Shown here: positions 6,687-15,959 of the stretch, in pieces
Layout: the number at the start of each line of letters is the position of its first letter
Position numbering within the stretch: position 1 is the first letter of the stretch
Source: Sandaracinaceae bacterium
GTDB lineage: Bacteria > Myxococcota_A > Polyangia > Polyangiales > Sandaracinaceae
Assembly: GCA_019694315.1 (NCBI GenBank)
Contig: JAIBCE010000015.1
Coordinates: forward strand, 1-48,318
Length of the DNA: 48,318 nucleotides
Direction: 5' to 3'
Position numbers and translations under genes: made by a program
Notes under the pieces: model-generated
What the model saw: the letters and a program-made list of their open reading frames with translations, nothing else
The model's database searches: none
What the model was told of the DNA's origin: nothing

Positions 6687-8819
6687 TCACATGTTCTCGT
6701 CGGCCGCCGCGCTCGCGGTGGCATCGGCTTGCGCGCGGCGGGGCAGCGGTCTCATGCCCTCGGGCGCCGCTTGCAGCGTGCCGAGCACGTTGCCCCAAAG
6801 GACGCTGACCTCCACCGGCGGCGTGAGCTCGTAGCGGTAGCCCCGCGAACGGATGCGGAAGTTCACTGGCCCCGAAGGCGAGCGCGCGTGACGCGCATAG
6901 AGCACCTGCATCGAGCCGTCGCGCACGTGGTGTCGGTGCGCGAGGAGGAAGCCCGTCATGCGGACCGCGAGGTGGTTGTAGAGCCGATGGCAGCCGTGGC
7001 TCGTGCCCCGGAGGATCGACCCGTAGCTGACCGAGCCGTGAGCGCGCACGCCCTCGTCGTAGAACGTCGGGGGCTCGCCCTCCTCGCGCGCCGGGATCAC
7101 GCGATGGTTCATGACCATCGCGAGACCGTAGGCGGAGCGGTAGCCCGGGCCGAAGAGCGCGGTGTTGGGCACATACCGGCCGCGCGGACCGCGCCGCACG
7201 AGCTCATCGTCGGGCGTGCTCGGAGGCGGCAACCACGCGGGCGCGGCCACCACGTCGCGCCAGACGCGCGGGCCCGCGGGAGACTCCTTGTAGCGGAGGC
7301 CGAGGGCCCCCGCGCGCGAGCGCTCCGGCTTCCAGCCGCCGATGGTCGTGGGCCAGCGCACGAGCGCGATCTCCTCGGCGCCGTCACGGGCGAAGATCGT
7401 CAGTGTGGGTCGCGCTCGGACTGGCTGGCTCCGCCGCCGCCCCTCGGACGTATAGGGGTAGTCGTACCAGACGTCGCCGCGGTCGATCTCGACGCGCAGC
7501 TCCATGTGCTCGCTGTGGTAGCGGGGCCGAGGAGGGAGCTGCACGGCGACCCGAGTCGGTCCGGCAGCCTGACTGGCACCCTGACTGGCACCCTGACTGG
7601 CACCCTGACTGGCACCCTGACTGGCACCCTGGCCGCCCGCCGGACTGGCCTGCTCGCGCTCTTGGAACGCGAGGAAGGCGTCGGGGCTGGTCCATCCGAG
7701 CGCGCGCGCCGCCTGCTCGGTGGCGGGAGAGACCCAGTCCGGCGCGCCGTTCGGCAGCGGCTCGTGTCCCACGGACGTGCGCATCTCGGCGGGATCGAGG
7801 GACCGCCCGAGCACGGTGCCCCACGCGTTGCGGGCAGAGCCGTCCTCGATGACGGCGGCCGCGTCGACCACGCGCTCGCGGAGCGTGCGCAGGACCGCGC
7901 GGAAGTCGCTCTCGCGGCTGTCCTCGGCGAGCGCCTCACGGCTGGCCGCGTCGAGCGTGCCGGCGGCGACGACCACGTGCATTCGCTGGCTCGCAGCGAG
8001 CGCCATCGCCGTGCGGGTGTCGAACACACCACGCACGTAGCGGCGCTCGTCGAGGAGGCCATCACAGATCAGGTGCGCCTGCAGCGCCTCGACGCCATGC
8101 ACGACCGTGCGATCGTGGACGAAGGCGCGATACGAGCCCGCATGCGCGGTGTGCCCCTCGAGCGAGGCGAGATCGGGCAGGCCCAGCTGGACGCGCTCAC
8201 GCTCGAAGTAGGTCTCGTAGTAGGCCACGCGGCGAAGGCGTGCGCGCTGCTCGGCGACGGGGGTCGTCCAGGTGCGGAGCGTCCCTGTCATCTCGAGCAG
8301 CGCCGTGTCGTCGATCGCCGCATGACAGGCGTGCCGCGGCTCGTCACCGAGGCGCGCGGCCAGGACGCGAAAGGTGGGCGAGATGCCGAAGAGCTCGAGG
8401 TACTGCTCGGGATCGACGTCCTCGGGCAGGCGCTCGAAGTCCTCGTCGGCGAGCGCGAGGTAGGTGGCGCGATACGGGGGAATGCCCGCCTCCCCCAGCT
8501 CCGGGGCCTCGTCGAAGACGTGTGGCGCGTAGTCGCGCGAGAGGTCGATCACGGTGAGGCCGCGCGCCTCGGCGTCCGCGACACAGACGCGCTCCGTCTC
8601 GTGGCCATCGACGTAGACGGGCACGCGCTCACACGCGCTCGGTGGGTCGGTGGCAGGGCCCGCGAGCGAGCCCGTGGGCCGAGGCCGCGTCGCCGTGAGC
8701 GTGGGAGTCGATGCGCGATCGCTCGGAGGCGCTTCGGGCACCGCGCGGGATCCACACGAGGGCGCGGCCATCGCGGTGAGCGCCGCGAGCGCGAGGAGCA
8801 GCAACGTGTGGGGCCTCAT
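6687..8819 (-). CDS. L,D-transpeptidase (YkuD)-like lipoprotein with GASQ tandem repeat
   Basis: A 710-residue exported protein. The ATG at 8819 gives a signal peptide, MRPHTLLLLALAALTAMAA followed by PSCGSR, so Cys22 may be lipidated. Near the C-terminus the motif HGSVSYGSILRGTSHGCHR matches the YkuD active site, with Cys610 as the likely nucleophile and the flanking His and Arg conserved. YkuD enzymes make or edit 3-3 peptidoglycan cross-links or attach lipoproteins to the wall. The long region before it is unfamiliar. A spacer between the two regions holds five GASQ units encoded by a perfect 12-bp tandem repeat (7571-7630), using GGT and AGT codons that are otherwise uncommon here. It is not part of the hydrogenase operon; a small open frame may be coupled to its start (8816-8968). 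Confidence 0.75.
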   Translation of the reverse strand: MRPHTLLLLALAALTAMAAPSCGSRAVPEAPPSDRASTPTLTATRPRPTGSLAGPATDPPSACERVPVYVDGHETERVCVADAEARGLTVIDLSRDYAPHVFDEAPELGEAGIPPYRATYLALADEDFERLPEDVDPEQYLELFGISPTFRVLAARLGDEPRHACHAAIDDTALLEMTGTLRTWTTPVAEQRARLRRVAYYETYFERERVQLGLPDLASLEGHTAHAGSYRAFVHDRTVVHGVEALQAHLICDGLLDERRYVRGVFDTRTAMALAASQRMHVVVAAGTLDAASREALAEDSRESDFRAVLRTLRERVVDAAAVIEDGSARNAWGTVLGRSLDPAEMRTSVGHEPLPNGAPDWVSPATEQAARALGWTSPDAFLAFQEREQASPAGGQGASQGASQGASQGASQGASQAAGPTRVAVQLPPRPRYHSEHMELRVEIDRGDVWYDYPYTSEGRRRSQPVRARPTLTIFARDGAEEIALVRWPTTIGGWKPERSRAGALGLRYKESPAGPRVWRDVVAAPAWLPPPSTPDDELVRRGPRGRYVPNTALFGPGYRSAYGLAMVMNHRVIPAREEGEPPTFYDEGVRAHGSVSYGSILRGTSHGCHRLYNHLAVRMTGFLLAHRHHVRDGSMQVLYARHARSPSGPVNFRIRSRGYRYELTPPVEVSVLWGNVLGTLQAAPEGMRPLPRRAQADATASAAADENM
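7571..7630. repeat. Five perfect copies of a 12-bp tandem repeat (GACTGGCACCCT)
   Basis: Five exact head-to-tail copies of GACTGGCACCCT lie inside the transpeptidase gene and read as GASQ on the minus strand (CAG GGT GCC AGT). The unit is a multiple of three, so copy-number changes would keep frame. The same 12-mer is the core of the 15-bp array at 47910-48059. Confidence 0.97.
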
Positions 8820-8968
8820 CTGCGCTGGAGCCCAGCCTGCGTGCGAGTCCTGCGCTCGTGCGCGAGGACGTCGCGCGTGACCAGGTAGTGGTGGATCGTC
8901 GGCGTTTCGAGAAGCTCGCGAAGACTGGCCCATACCGAGATCGTGAGAGGCAGCTCGTTCGCGCGCAA
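8816..8968 (-). CDS. Possible small protein, 50 residues, coupled to the transpeptidase gene
   Basis: Between the lipoprotein gene at 9024 and the transpeptidase start is a short open frame that reads like protein rather than an Arg/Ala-rich shadow. It begins at a TTG (8968) as MRANELPLTISVWASLREL, goes on with TPTIHHYLVTRDVLAHERR, and ends with a TGA that overlaps the transpeptidase ATG as ATGA. The in-frame stop upstream is only a few codons away, so the gene, if real, is no longer than about 53 residues. I see no strong ribosome-binding site and do not recognise a family. It may be a small leader or partner protein, or the tail of an eroded gene. The overlap and composition are the only support. 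Confidence 0.35.
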   Translation of the reverse strand: MRANELPLTISVWASLRELLETPTIHHYLVTRDVLAHERRTRTQAGLQRR

Positions 8969-9023
8969 GAACGCGACGCGTCAAGCGCTCCAATACCGCG
9001 CGTCAAACCCCTCGTGGACCCTG

Positions 9024-9713
9024 TCATTCGTGTCGCGGTGACTGCGCTCGTTCACTCTCGTGATCGCAATAGAGGCGCCACTCGTCGAGCGTGGGATCGG
9101 CAGAGCCGACGGCCGCGGAGGCGCATGCGCCGAAGGCCTGGATCGCGCGCTCGCGCATGGGGCGCGAGGCGTTCTCGAGCGCATCGCGGATGCCCGCAGA
9201 GAGCGACGCATCGGCGCGAACCGCAGCCGGAAGCGGCCAGGCATCGATCCGGGCCGCGAGCGCCCACATCGTGCTGCCCGTGATCGCGCGCGCCACGACG
9301 TGCGCGCCGAGCACGCGTGTCGTGAGCCCCTGCATCGCGTCCCACAAGGCACGGATGCCCTGCGCGGTGGCGTTCATCCATCCCGCGAAGCGCCCCTCGA
9401 CGAACGCGCTCGTGTCCGCCGACGACATCGAGTCCTCGGGCACCGGCAGCTCGCGCGCGAGCAGCTCGCGTGCGTGACGCAGCACGGGCTCGAGCGCAGG
9501 GTCGTCCGCATCGACGCTGGCGGGGGGCTCGGGCAGCGCGAGGTCTCCGACGACGAAGCGAGGCGCCTCGTCGTCCTCGAGCGCCGCCTCGCCGGTGAGC
9601 CTGCGCGCGGGCGTCGTGCTCGGAGGTGCGCTCGCGCCGCAGCCCCACAGACTGCCCACGAGGAGCGCGAGCAGGAGTGGTTCGCGGCGCGTGCCGAGAC
9701 GACGGGGGATCAC
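9024..9713 (-). CDS. Lipoprotein of unknown function
   Basis: A 229-residue predicted lipoprotein. The GTG at 9713 overlaps the stop of the TPR gene as GTGA. Translation gives a basic start (IPRRLGTRREP), a hydrophobic stretch (LLLALLVGSL) and a lipobox, LWGC. The mature part has a Pro/Asp-rich linker, then a mostly helical domain with few conserved-looking motifs (MSSADTSAFVEGRFAGWMN, DAMQGLTTRVLG) and a C-terminal pair of Cys. I do not recognise the family. Translational coupling to the TPR protein suggests the two act together in the envelope, although the TPR protein has no signal peptide. Confidence 0.8.
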   Translation of the reverse strand: MIPRRLGTRREPLLLALLVGSLWGCGASAPPSTTPARRLTGEAALEDDEAPRFVVGDLALPEPPASVDADDPALEPVLRHARELLARELPVPEDSMSSADTSAFVEGRFAGWMNATAQGIRALWDAMQGLTTRVLGAHVVARAITGSTMWALAARIDAWPLPAAVRADASLSAGIRDALENASRPMRERAIQAFGACASAAVGSADPTLDEWRLYCDHESERAQSPRHE

Positions 9714-11635
9714 GCGGTGCCGGAGGCGGGCGCGTTGCCGCGCTCCATCTCGGCGCGGAGCTCGCGGAACGAGGCCTTCGTGTCGGGGTCGAGGCCCGGC
9801 AGCTGGAGGAGGCAGTGCGCGAGCGGCTGCGCCACGCACATGAGCTCGATCGGCGAGCTGGCAGGACGGATGAGCCCGTAGAGCAGCGCCTCGGCGTGGG
9901 GGCGCGCGACCGGATCGACGTTCGCGAGCGCCGTAAGGGCCACCATGCCGGCCGTCGTGATCCAGTCGGGCGGACCGTAGATCATCGACTCGAGCGCACG
10001 CTTGCGGACCGACTCGTCCCAACCCTCGTCGATGAACGCGATGGTGAGCGCGGAGGCAACCTGCACGCGGAACCACCAGTCGCCGAGCTTGAACGGCGAC
10101 GGCGCGGGCTTTCCATCCGGGAGCACGGCGCGCGGCACGGGCGGGAAGATCACCATGAGCGAGAGCAGCTCCGGCACCTTCTCGAACGTGAGCTCCTTGG
10201 CCGTGCGGCGCGCGAGCTCCGCCCACGTCGGGCCGTGGAAGCGCGCTGCCGCGAGGCGCGCGATCGCGAGCGCGGTCTTCTCACTCGCAGGGGGCAGCAC
10301 GGGCTTGGTGGACGCGCCCTCGTACTTGAAGATCTCGTAGACGGTCTTCTGCGCGGGCTGGCGCGGATCGGGCTGCGGGATGCCCGCGATCTCGACGTCG
10401 ATCGTGAGCCCGAGCTCCATGAATTGCGCCGCCGCCGCGCGGACCGCGCTCGGCGCCTCGAGCGAGCTCAGCTGCAGCTTGATCGGCTGCTTCTTCATCT
10501 CCTCGATGCCCTTCTGCCGCACCTGCTCGCGGATCGCGTCGACCGCGCCGAGCACCGACTCCGGACGCCGCGGGAGGAAGCCGAGGAACGGCGTGATCGC
10601 GAGCGCGAGGGCGCGAGCGCGGCCCTTGGTGTCGGTCTCCGCAAGCGCCTCGAGCTCGTCGCGCGCGGCCTTGTCACCGCTCTTCGCGAACTTCGCGTAG
10701 AGGCGCGAGGGCTTGGCCCAGGCGTTGTCGGGCTCCTTCGCGAGCACCCACTCGTACTGCGCGATCGCATCGTCGGGCCGACCGAGATCGAGCGAGAGAT
10801 CGCCCATGTCGAGGCGCACCGCGACGTCGTCGGGCTGCTTGGCGAGCGCCTCTTCGAAGCGCGCGTGGGCCTCCTTCAGCTCACCGCGATCGCGGTGCAC
10901 GCCCGCGAGGAAGACGCCCGAGAGGTAGCTCGGCCGCTTCTCGTGCTCCTCCTTGGCCACGGCGAGGGCCTCGTCGAGCTTGCGCGACATGCGGAGCGCA
11001 CGAGAGAGCGCGAAGCTCAGCGCCGACGAGGTCGGGTGCTTCTCCCGCATGCGGCGCGCGGCGTTGGCGATGCGATCAGCGACGCTGCGGCCGTGCGCGA
11101 TGCCGAGCTCGGTGGAGACGAGGCGCTGGAGGCCGAGATCGAAGAGACGGGCGGCGACCTGCGGGTCGAGCTTGCCCAGCGTCTCGTCGTCGAGCCACGT
11201 GTCGAGCCACTCGCCGAACGGGAGATCGGGGCGCACGGCGACGACCTGCACGAGGAGCTCGAGCGCCTCGGGGATCTTGCCGAGGCGCTTGAGGAAGAGC
11301 GCACGCAGCGCGACCACGCCGAAGTACGTGGTGGCCTCGAGCGGAGCGAGGGTGAGGGGATCCTCGGCGGCCTTGAAGAGCTCGTCGACGAGCGCGAGCT
11401 GCTCGGGCTTGGTGGGCTCGAGCGCGAGCGCGAAGGACGCGTGGAGCGCGGCGTGCTTGGCGTCGCCGGCGGCGAGGAGCTTCCTCGCGATCGCGCGATC
11501 CTCGGCGGGCGTGGGCGTTCCAGGGCCCATCTCCGCGCAGCGGTGCTCGGCTTGGGGCGCGCGACCGCCGGGCGGCGCGGAGGGGGGAGCGGCGGGCGTC
11601 GACGGGCGCGGACGGGAGTCGTCGGAGCTGGACAT
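9710..11635 (-). CDS. TPR-repeat protein, cytoplasmic, unknown role
   Basis: A 641-residue protein with no signal peptide. After a Pro/Ser-rich N-terminus (about 40 residues), the first half contains tetratricopeptide-like helical pairs, for example LAAGDAKHAALHASFALAL, GELKEAHARFEEALAKQP and GRPDDAIAQYEWVLAKEP with the usual ALxxxP ending. The second half lacks clear repeats and has a segment LQLSSLEAPSAVRAAAAQF followed by an alpha-helical array. TPR domains bind partner proteins, but no partner is evident except the coupled lipoprotein. The ATG at 11635 is the first in the frame; an 81-base spacer separates it from the divergent VWA gene, so a promoter must lie there. Confidence 0.85.
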   Translation of the reverse strand: MSSSDDSRPRPSTPAAPPSAPPGGRAPQAEHRCAEMGPGTPTPAEDRAIARKLLAAGDAKHAALHASFALALEPTKPEQLALVDELFKAAEDPLTLAPLEATTYFGVVALRALFLKRLGKIPEALELLVQVVAVRPDLPFGEWLDTWLDDETLGKLDPQVAARLFDLGLQRLVSTELGIAHGRSVADRIANAARRMREKHPTSSALSFALSRALRMSRKLDEALAVAKEEHEKRPSYLSGVFLAGVHRDRGELKEAHARFEEALAKQPDDVAVRLDMGDLSLDLGRPDDAIAQYEWVLAKEPDNAWAKPSRLYAKFAKSGDKAARDELEALAETDTKGRARALALAITPFLGFLPRRPESVLGAVDAIREQVRQKGIEEMKKQPIKLQLSSLEAPSAVRAAAAQFMELGLTIDVEIAGIPQPDPRQPAQKTVYEIFKYEGASTKPVLPPASEKTALAIARLAAARFHGPTWAELARRTAKELTFEKVPELLSLMVIFPPVPRAVLPDGKPAPSPFKLGDWWFRVQVASALTIAFIDEGWDESVRKRALESMIYGPPDWITTAGMVALTALANVDPVARPHAEALLYGLIRPASSPIELMCVAQPLAHCLLQLPGLDPDTKASFRELRAEMERGNAPASGTA

Positions 11636-11716
11636 GGCGGCGGAGGATGCAGAATGCGGCCCTCGCTGTCACGCCGGGCCACGAGGGCCGGACCTGCCCT
11701 CTGATACCCTCGGCCG

Positions 11717-13714
11717 ATGCGCCTTCGCCTCCTCGCCCCGATCCTCGTCGCCCTCGTCACGTCGCCGCTCGTTGCGTGCGACAGCACGCCTCACCTGACG
11801 CGCCCGGACGGGGGCCTCACCGACGCCTACGACGGACCAGGCGATCTCGACGGGGACACGATCAGCGACGGCGACGAGGGCGGCTCGTCGGGCCGCGACA
11901 CGGACGGCGACGGCACGCTCGACTCGCTCGACCCCGACAGCGACGGTGATGGTCTGAGCGATGCCGACGAGGCCGGTGACGCCGATCTCCTCACGCCACC
12001 GCGCGACTCGGATGGGGATCGCACCCCCGACTTCGAAGACACCGACTCGGACAACAACGGCATCCCGGACGCGAGCGAGGAGCCGGGCGATCTCGACGCC
12101 GATGGTCGGCCCAACGTCTACGACAACGACGATGACGGTGACGGCCTGCCCGACGCGCGCGAGTTGCGCGAGGTGACGAGCCCACCGGCGGACACCGACG
12201 GCGACGGGATCGCGGACTTCCACGACGTCGACAGCGACGGCGACACGATCTCCGATGGGGACGACCTCGATGTGGACACGGACATGGACGGCACGCCGGA
12301 CTTCCTCGACGAGGACAGCGACGCGGACGGGCTGACGGACGCGGTGGAGGCCGGCGACACGGACCTCGCGACGCCGCCGATCGACACCGACATGGACACG
12401 ATCGCGGACTTCCGCGACCCCGACAGCGATGGCGACGGCCTGTCCGATCACGACGAGGCCACGACCTACATGACGTCGCCGACCTCGGCGGACACCGACA
12501 TGGACGGCGTGAGCGATCTGATCGAGACCGCGGCCGGCACGAGCCCGACCGACATGACGGATAGCCCACGAACGAGGGGCGATTTCGTGTTCGTGGTGCC
12601 GTACATGGAGGCGCCCGACCCGACCCGCGACACGCTCGCGTTCCGCACGAGCATCCAGTTCGCCGACGTGTACTTCCTCTTCGATCGCTCGGGATCGATG
12701 GCCGGCGAGATCTCGGCGCTGCGCACCGCCGTCGGCACGATCATGGCCGACCTCACCTGCACCGACTTCCACGTGCCCTGCACGCGCGACTCGGAGTGCG
12801 CCGCAGGGCAGGTGTGCGGCCTCACCGGGAGCTGCATCGAGGATCCGGGCATCGACACGTGCATCACGAGCCCGTGGACGGGCGGCGGTTGGTACCTCGG
12901 CGAGCACACGAACACCCAATCGCTGCAAGGCGATCCGGCGGTGACCTCGACCGCGCTCGGGTTCAGCACCACGGGCAGCACCGAGTCGCAGTACCGAGCC
13001 GTGTGGGGCGTGGCCGATCCGGCTGGCTCGCCCGGCAGCGAGACGGGCTGCACCGGGCCCGCACCCGGCTTCATCGGCTGTCCCTCGTTCCGCGAAGAGG
13101 CGGTGCGCATCCTCGTGACCTTCACGGACGAGGACAGCGATGGCACCGAGACGGCGGCGCAGGCGGCGGCGGCGCTCATGGCCAACGACATCACGTTCAT
13201 CGGCGTGTGGAGTGGCGCGGCGGGCGCGGCGGCGCGCACCGACCTGGTCGATCTCGCCAACGCGTCGGGCTCGGTCGATCGCGCGGGCGAGCCCCTGGTC
13301 TTCGATGGTGCGGACTCGTCCGTGGTGCCCGCGGTGACCGCCGCCATCAACGAGATCGTCGAGGGGGTGCCGCTCCGGGCGACGATCGAGGCGAGCGACG
13401 AGCCCGGCGATGCAGGCGACGCGCTCCAGTTCATCGACTACCTCGAGACGAACACGAGCGCGACGGACTGCGCAGTGATCGGCACCGAGGACACGAACGC
13501 AGACACACACCCCGACGCGTTCCCGTCGGTCACGCCCGGCACGCGCATCTGCTGGGACGTCGTGCCGCGCATGAACACCAGCGTGATGCCCGAGGTGATG
13601 CCGCTCCTCTTCGAGGCACGCCTGACGGTGCGCGGCGACGGCTCCCCCCTCGACGCGCGCCGCGTGTTCTTCCTCGTGCCGCCGCGACCGCCCGTGATCG
13701 AGGGCCCCGGCTGA
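11717..13714 (+). CDS. Asp-rich repeat and VWA-like lipoprotein
   Basis: A 665-residue surface lipoprotein candidate. The signal peptide [21 protein letters not shown] ends in a lipobox. Residues about 45-280 are thrombospondin-3/calcium-binding-like Asp repeats ([18 protein letters not shown] and many variants). Then comes a von Willebrand A-like domain starting [11 protein letters not shown], with the MIDAS motif DRSGS at 323-327. An insertion contains Cys pairs ([19 protein letters not shown]). The domain ends with [14 protein letters not shown] and [13 protein letters not shown], typical of VWA proteins of myxobacteria. Such proteins usually mediate adhesion or assembly outside the cell; the ligand is unknown. 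The ORF is complete and on its own; the upstream and downstream genes are not coupled to it. Confidence 0.85.
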   Translation: MRLRLLAPILVALVTSPLVACDSTPHLTRPDGGLTDAYDGPGDLDGDTISDGDEGGSSGRDTDGDGTLDSLDPDSDGDGLSDADEAGDADLLTPPRDSDGDRTPDFEDTDSDNNGIPDASEEPGDLDADGRPNVYDNDDDGDGLPDARELREVTSPPADTDGDGIADFHDVDSDGDTISDGDDLDVDTDMDGTPDFLDEDSDADGLTDAVEAGDTDLATPPIDTDMDTIADFRDPDSDGDGLSDHDEATTYMTSPTSADTDMDGVSDLIETAAGTSPTDMTDSPRTRGDFVFVVPYMEAPDPTRDTLAFRTSIQFADVYFLFDRSGSMAGEISALRTAVGTIMADLTCTDFHVPCTRDSECAAGQVCGLTGSCIEDPGIDTCITSPWTGGGWYLGEHTNTQSLQGDPAVTSTALGFSTTGSTESQYRAVWGVADPAGSPGSETGCTGPAPGFIGCPSFREEAVRILVTFTDEDSDGTETAAQAAAALMANDITFIGVWSGAAGAAARTDLVDLANASGSVDRAGEPLVFDGADSSVVPAVTAAINEIVEGVPLRATIEASDEPGDAGDALQFIDYLETNTSATDCAVIGTEDTNADTHPDAFPSVTPGTRICWDVVPRMNTSVMPEVMPLLFEARLTVRGDGSPLDARRVFFLVPPRPPVIEGPG

Positions 13715-13826
13715 CGCGCACCTCGACCGCACCTCTGCGCGCCTCGTCGTTCGAGGAGGAGGCCTCGCGGCCGTCGCTCCATCACGTCCCGGTCATGGCA
13801 CCATGGAGTCGAACGAGGAGGTGCCG

Positions 13827-14726
13827 ATGACCGACAGGGCCAGAGCACGTTCGCGCATCGGCCTCGCGCCCGACGCGATCAGCGCCGCGCTCTTCGTGGT
13901 CGGCCTGGCCACGAGCCTCGGAGCGGCGTCGCTCGGGGTTCGCTCGCGCGCCTCCACCGACGAGGCCGTGCTGAGCGCGTACGCGCGCGCGAGCTGGCAG
14001 GTGAGCTCCGACGGTGGAGGACTCTCGAGCGTGCTCTACCTGGGGCACCTGCTCGGGCCGATGCTCCTGCTCGCGTCGCTCGTGCACGCGCGCTCGCGGC
14101 ATCGCGAGCAGCTCGACACGGCGCGTCTCACCGACGACGACGACGCGCTCGCGCCGACCACCCGCGACGACGCGCCGCGCACGCTGCGCCGCATCTCGCT
14201 CGTCGTGCCGCACGCGCAGGCGCTCGAGCTCGCCGAGACGCTGCGCACCGCGCCGGCGCACGCTCATCGCGCGATCGCCCCACTTTCCAAGGCGATCGAG
14301 CGTTCGGGCGAGATCGAGCACGTCGAGCACGTCCTTGCGGCCGACGACGAGCACGCGCTCGAGCGCGAGGAACGGAGCCTCGAGCGGCGCCTCGTGAGCG
14401 TCGGGCTGGGCGGGGCGCTCGCGGGCTACCGAGAGCGCGAGTCGGTGCCCTCTGCCCTCGCCGGCGATCACGCGATCCTCAGCTGGGTGATCGTGACGCG
14501 CAGCGATCTCGATCCGCTCGTGGACGTGCCCACGCGGGGTCGCACCGCCGACTGGCTCACCGAGCTCGTGCCCCTCCGCCCCGAGGAGACCGTGCTCGTC
14601 GACGCGTTCGTCACGCCGCGCACGCTGGGCGTGGACGCCGCGACGCTCTGCCGCGTGCTGAGCGCCGAGCCGCTGCGGGAGCCGAGCGGCGCGAGGGCGC
14701 GCCAGGCGCTGCTCAAGCGGGCGTGA
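13827..14726 (+). CDS. Membrane protein with DUF1517-like soluble domain
   Basis: A 299-residue protein. The ATG at 13827 is preceded by GAGGAGG at 13815-13821, an excellent ribosome-binding site, so I prefer it to the ATG at 13803. There are two hydrophobic segments near the N-terminus (ISAALFVVGLATSLGAASLG and LSSVLYLGHLLGPMLLLASL), then an Asp-rich linker and a soluble domain with RRISLVVPHAQALELAETL, SWVIVTRSDLDPLVDVP and LVPLRPEETVLVDAFVTPR. That pattern resembles the DUF1517 family, membrane-anchored proteins of unknown role, but the resemblance is by eye only. The gene converges on alaX and their ends overlap by 14 bases. Confidence 0.75.
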   Translation: MTDRARARSRIGLAPDAISAALFVVGLATSLGAASLGVRSRASTDEAVLSAYARASWQVSSDGGGLSSVLYLGHLLGPMLLLASLVHARSRHREQLDTARLTDDDDALAPTTRDDAPRTLRRISLVVPHAQALELAETLRTAPAHAHRAIAPLSKAIERSGEIEHVEHVLAADDEHALEREERSLERRLVSVGLGGALAGYRERESVPSALAGDHAILSWVIVTRSDLDPLVDVPTRGRTADWLTELVPLRPEETVLVDAFVTPRTLGVDAATLCRVLSAEPLREPSGARARQALLKRA

Positions 14727-15885
14727 TCGCGCGCAGGTCGGTGCCGAGCGGCATGCGCCCCTCGGCGCGCTCGGGCCGGCCACCCCCACGTCCGCCCGAG
14801 GCTGCGGCGATCGCCTTGAGGATCGCCCCGCAGTCCACGCGGGAGTCGGGACCCCGCGCGACGATCGTGTGCAGGCCCTCGTCGATGCGCGCCCCGACGA
14901 CGACGACCCGCGAGCCCTCGCGCGTGAGCCCCGCGACCACCGCCTTCGCGAGCTCCACGCCGCCCTCGTCGAGCGTCACGATCGCGCGCTCGCCGGTGAG
15001 CCCGCGCCGCACGTCCTCCACGATCTGCTGCGCGAGCTGCGCGCGGACCCTGCCGAGCTCCTCGCGTGACGAGGTGAGGTCCCCGCGAAGTCGCGCGATC
15101 GCCGCCATGACCTCGTGAGGAGGACACACGAGCTCGCGACCGAGCTCTCGCAGCGCGCGGTCCGCCTCGAAGAGGCTCGTGCGGCCGCGTGGCCCCGCGG
15201 TGAACGTCACGCGCGTGCCGCCCTTGTAGCGCTCGCTGCCGGTGATGCGGATGAGGCCCACCTGGGCCGTGCGCGTGACGTGCGTGCCGCCGCACGCAGA
15301 GAGATCGAAGCCGCTCACGTCCACGATGCGCACGTTCTCGGTCTGCTTGGGTGCGCGCCGCAGGGGCAGGCTCGCGAGCTCCTCGGGCGGCGGAAACCAC
15401 GCACGAACGGAGCGATCCTCGTCGATCACGCGGTTCACGAGCGCCTCGCACTCGAGCAGGCGTGCGGGCACGAGGCCGTCGCGATCCACGTCGATCGTCG
15501 AGGCCTGCTCTCCCAACCTCGAGCTCACGGTCTCGGCGCCGCAGACGTCGACGAGCGCCCGAGAGAGCATGTGCTGCCCCGTGTGCAGGGCCATGTGCAC
15601 GCGCCGCCGCGGCCGATCGATCACGGCGTGGACGCGCGCGCCGATCGGAGGGAGCGCACCCTCGAGCACATGGTGGACGACGCCCTCGTCGTCGACCTGC
15701 ACGTCGATCACGGCGACGCCGTCGATCGACCCGCGATCGGCCATCTGCCCGCCGGCCTCCGGGTAGAACAGGGTGCGATCGAGCACCAGGCTGGGCCGAT
15801 CGCCGTGGTGCGCGTGCGCGACCACGTGCGTCTCGAGCGTGTCGAGCAGGACGTCGTCGAAGTAGGCGCGTTCGGTGCCGCTCAT
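14713..15885 (-). CDS. alaX: AlaX-type alanyl-tRNA editing protein with DHHA1 domain
   Basis: This protein should hydrolyse mischarged Ser- or Gly-tRNA(Ala) in trans. The 390-residue protein has the editing domain of alanyl-tRNA synthetase without its catalytic core. It has YPEAGGQMADRG, the zinc ligands HTGQH (His101, His105) and CGGTH (Cys198, His202), then a linker helix and a C-terminal DHHA1-like domain ending DSRVDCGAILKAIAAASGGRGGGRP, the glycine-rich motif typical of that domain. The length and the DHHA1 domain put it in the long AlaX class. The ATG at 15885 begins MSGTERAYFDDVLLDTLET. It stands alone; its 3-prime end overlaps the convergent membrane-protein gene by 14 bases. Confidence 0.9.
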   Translation of the reverse strand: MSGTERAYFDDVLLDTLETHVVAHAHHGDRPSLVLDRTLFYPEAGGQMADRGSIDGVAVIDVQVDDEGVVHHVLEGALPPIGARVHAVIDRPRRRVHMALHTGQHMLSRALVDVCGAETVSSRLGEQASTIDVDRDGLVPARLLECEALVNRVIDEDRSVRAWFPPPEELASLPLRRAPKQTENVRIVDVSGFDLSACGGTHVTRTAQVGLIRITGSERYKGGTRVTFTAGPRGRTSLFEADRALRELGRELVCPPHEVMAAIARLRGDLTSSREELGRVRAQLAQQIVEDVRRGLTGERAIVTLDEGGVELAKAVVAGLTREGSRVVVVGARIDEGLHTIVARGPDSRVDCGAILKAIAAASGGRGGGRPERAEGRMPLGTDLRAITPA

Positions 15886-15959
15886 GGCGATGAGCTACCA
15901 CGAACACGCGAGCGTGATGGGCCTCTCCCCACGCGAGCCCCGAGCGATACGATGCGGCG

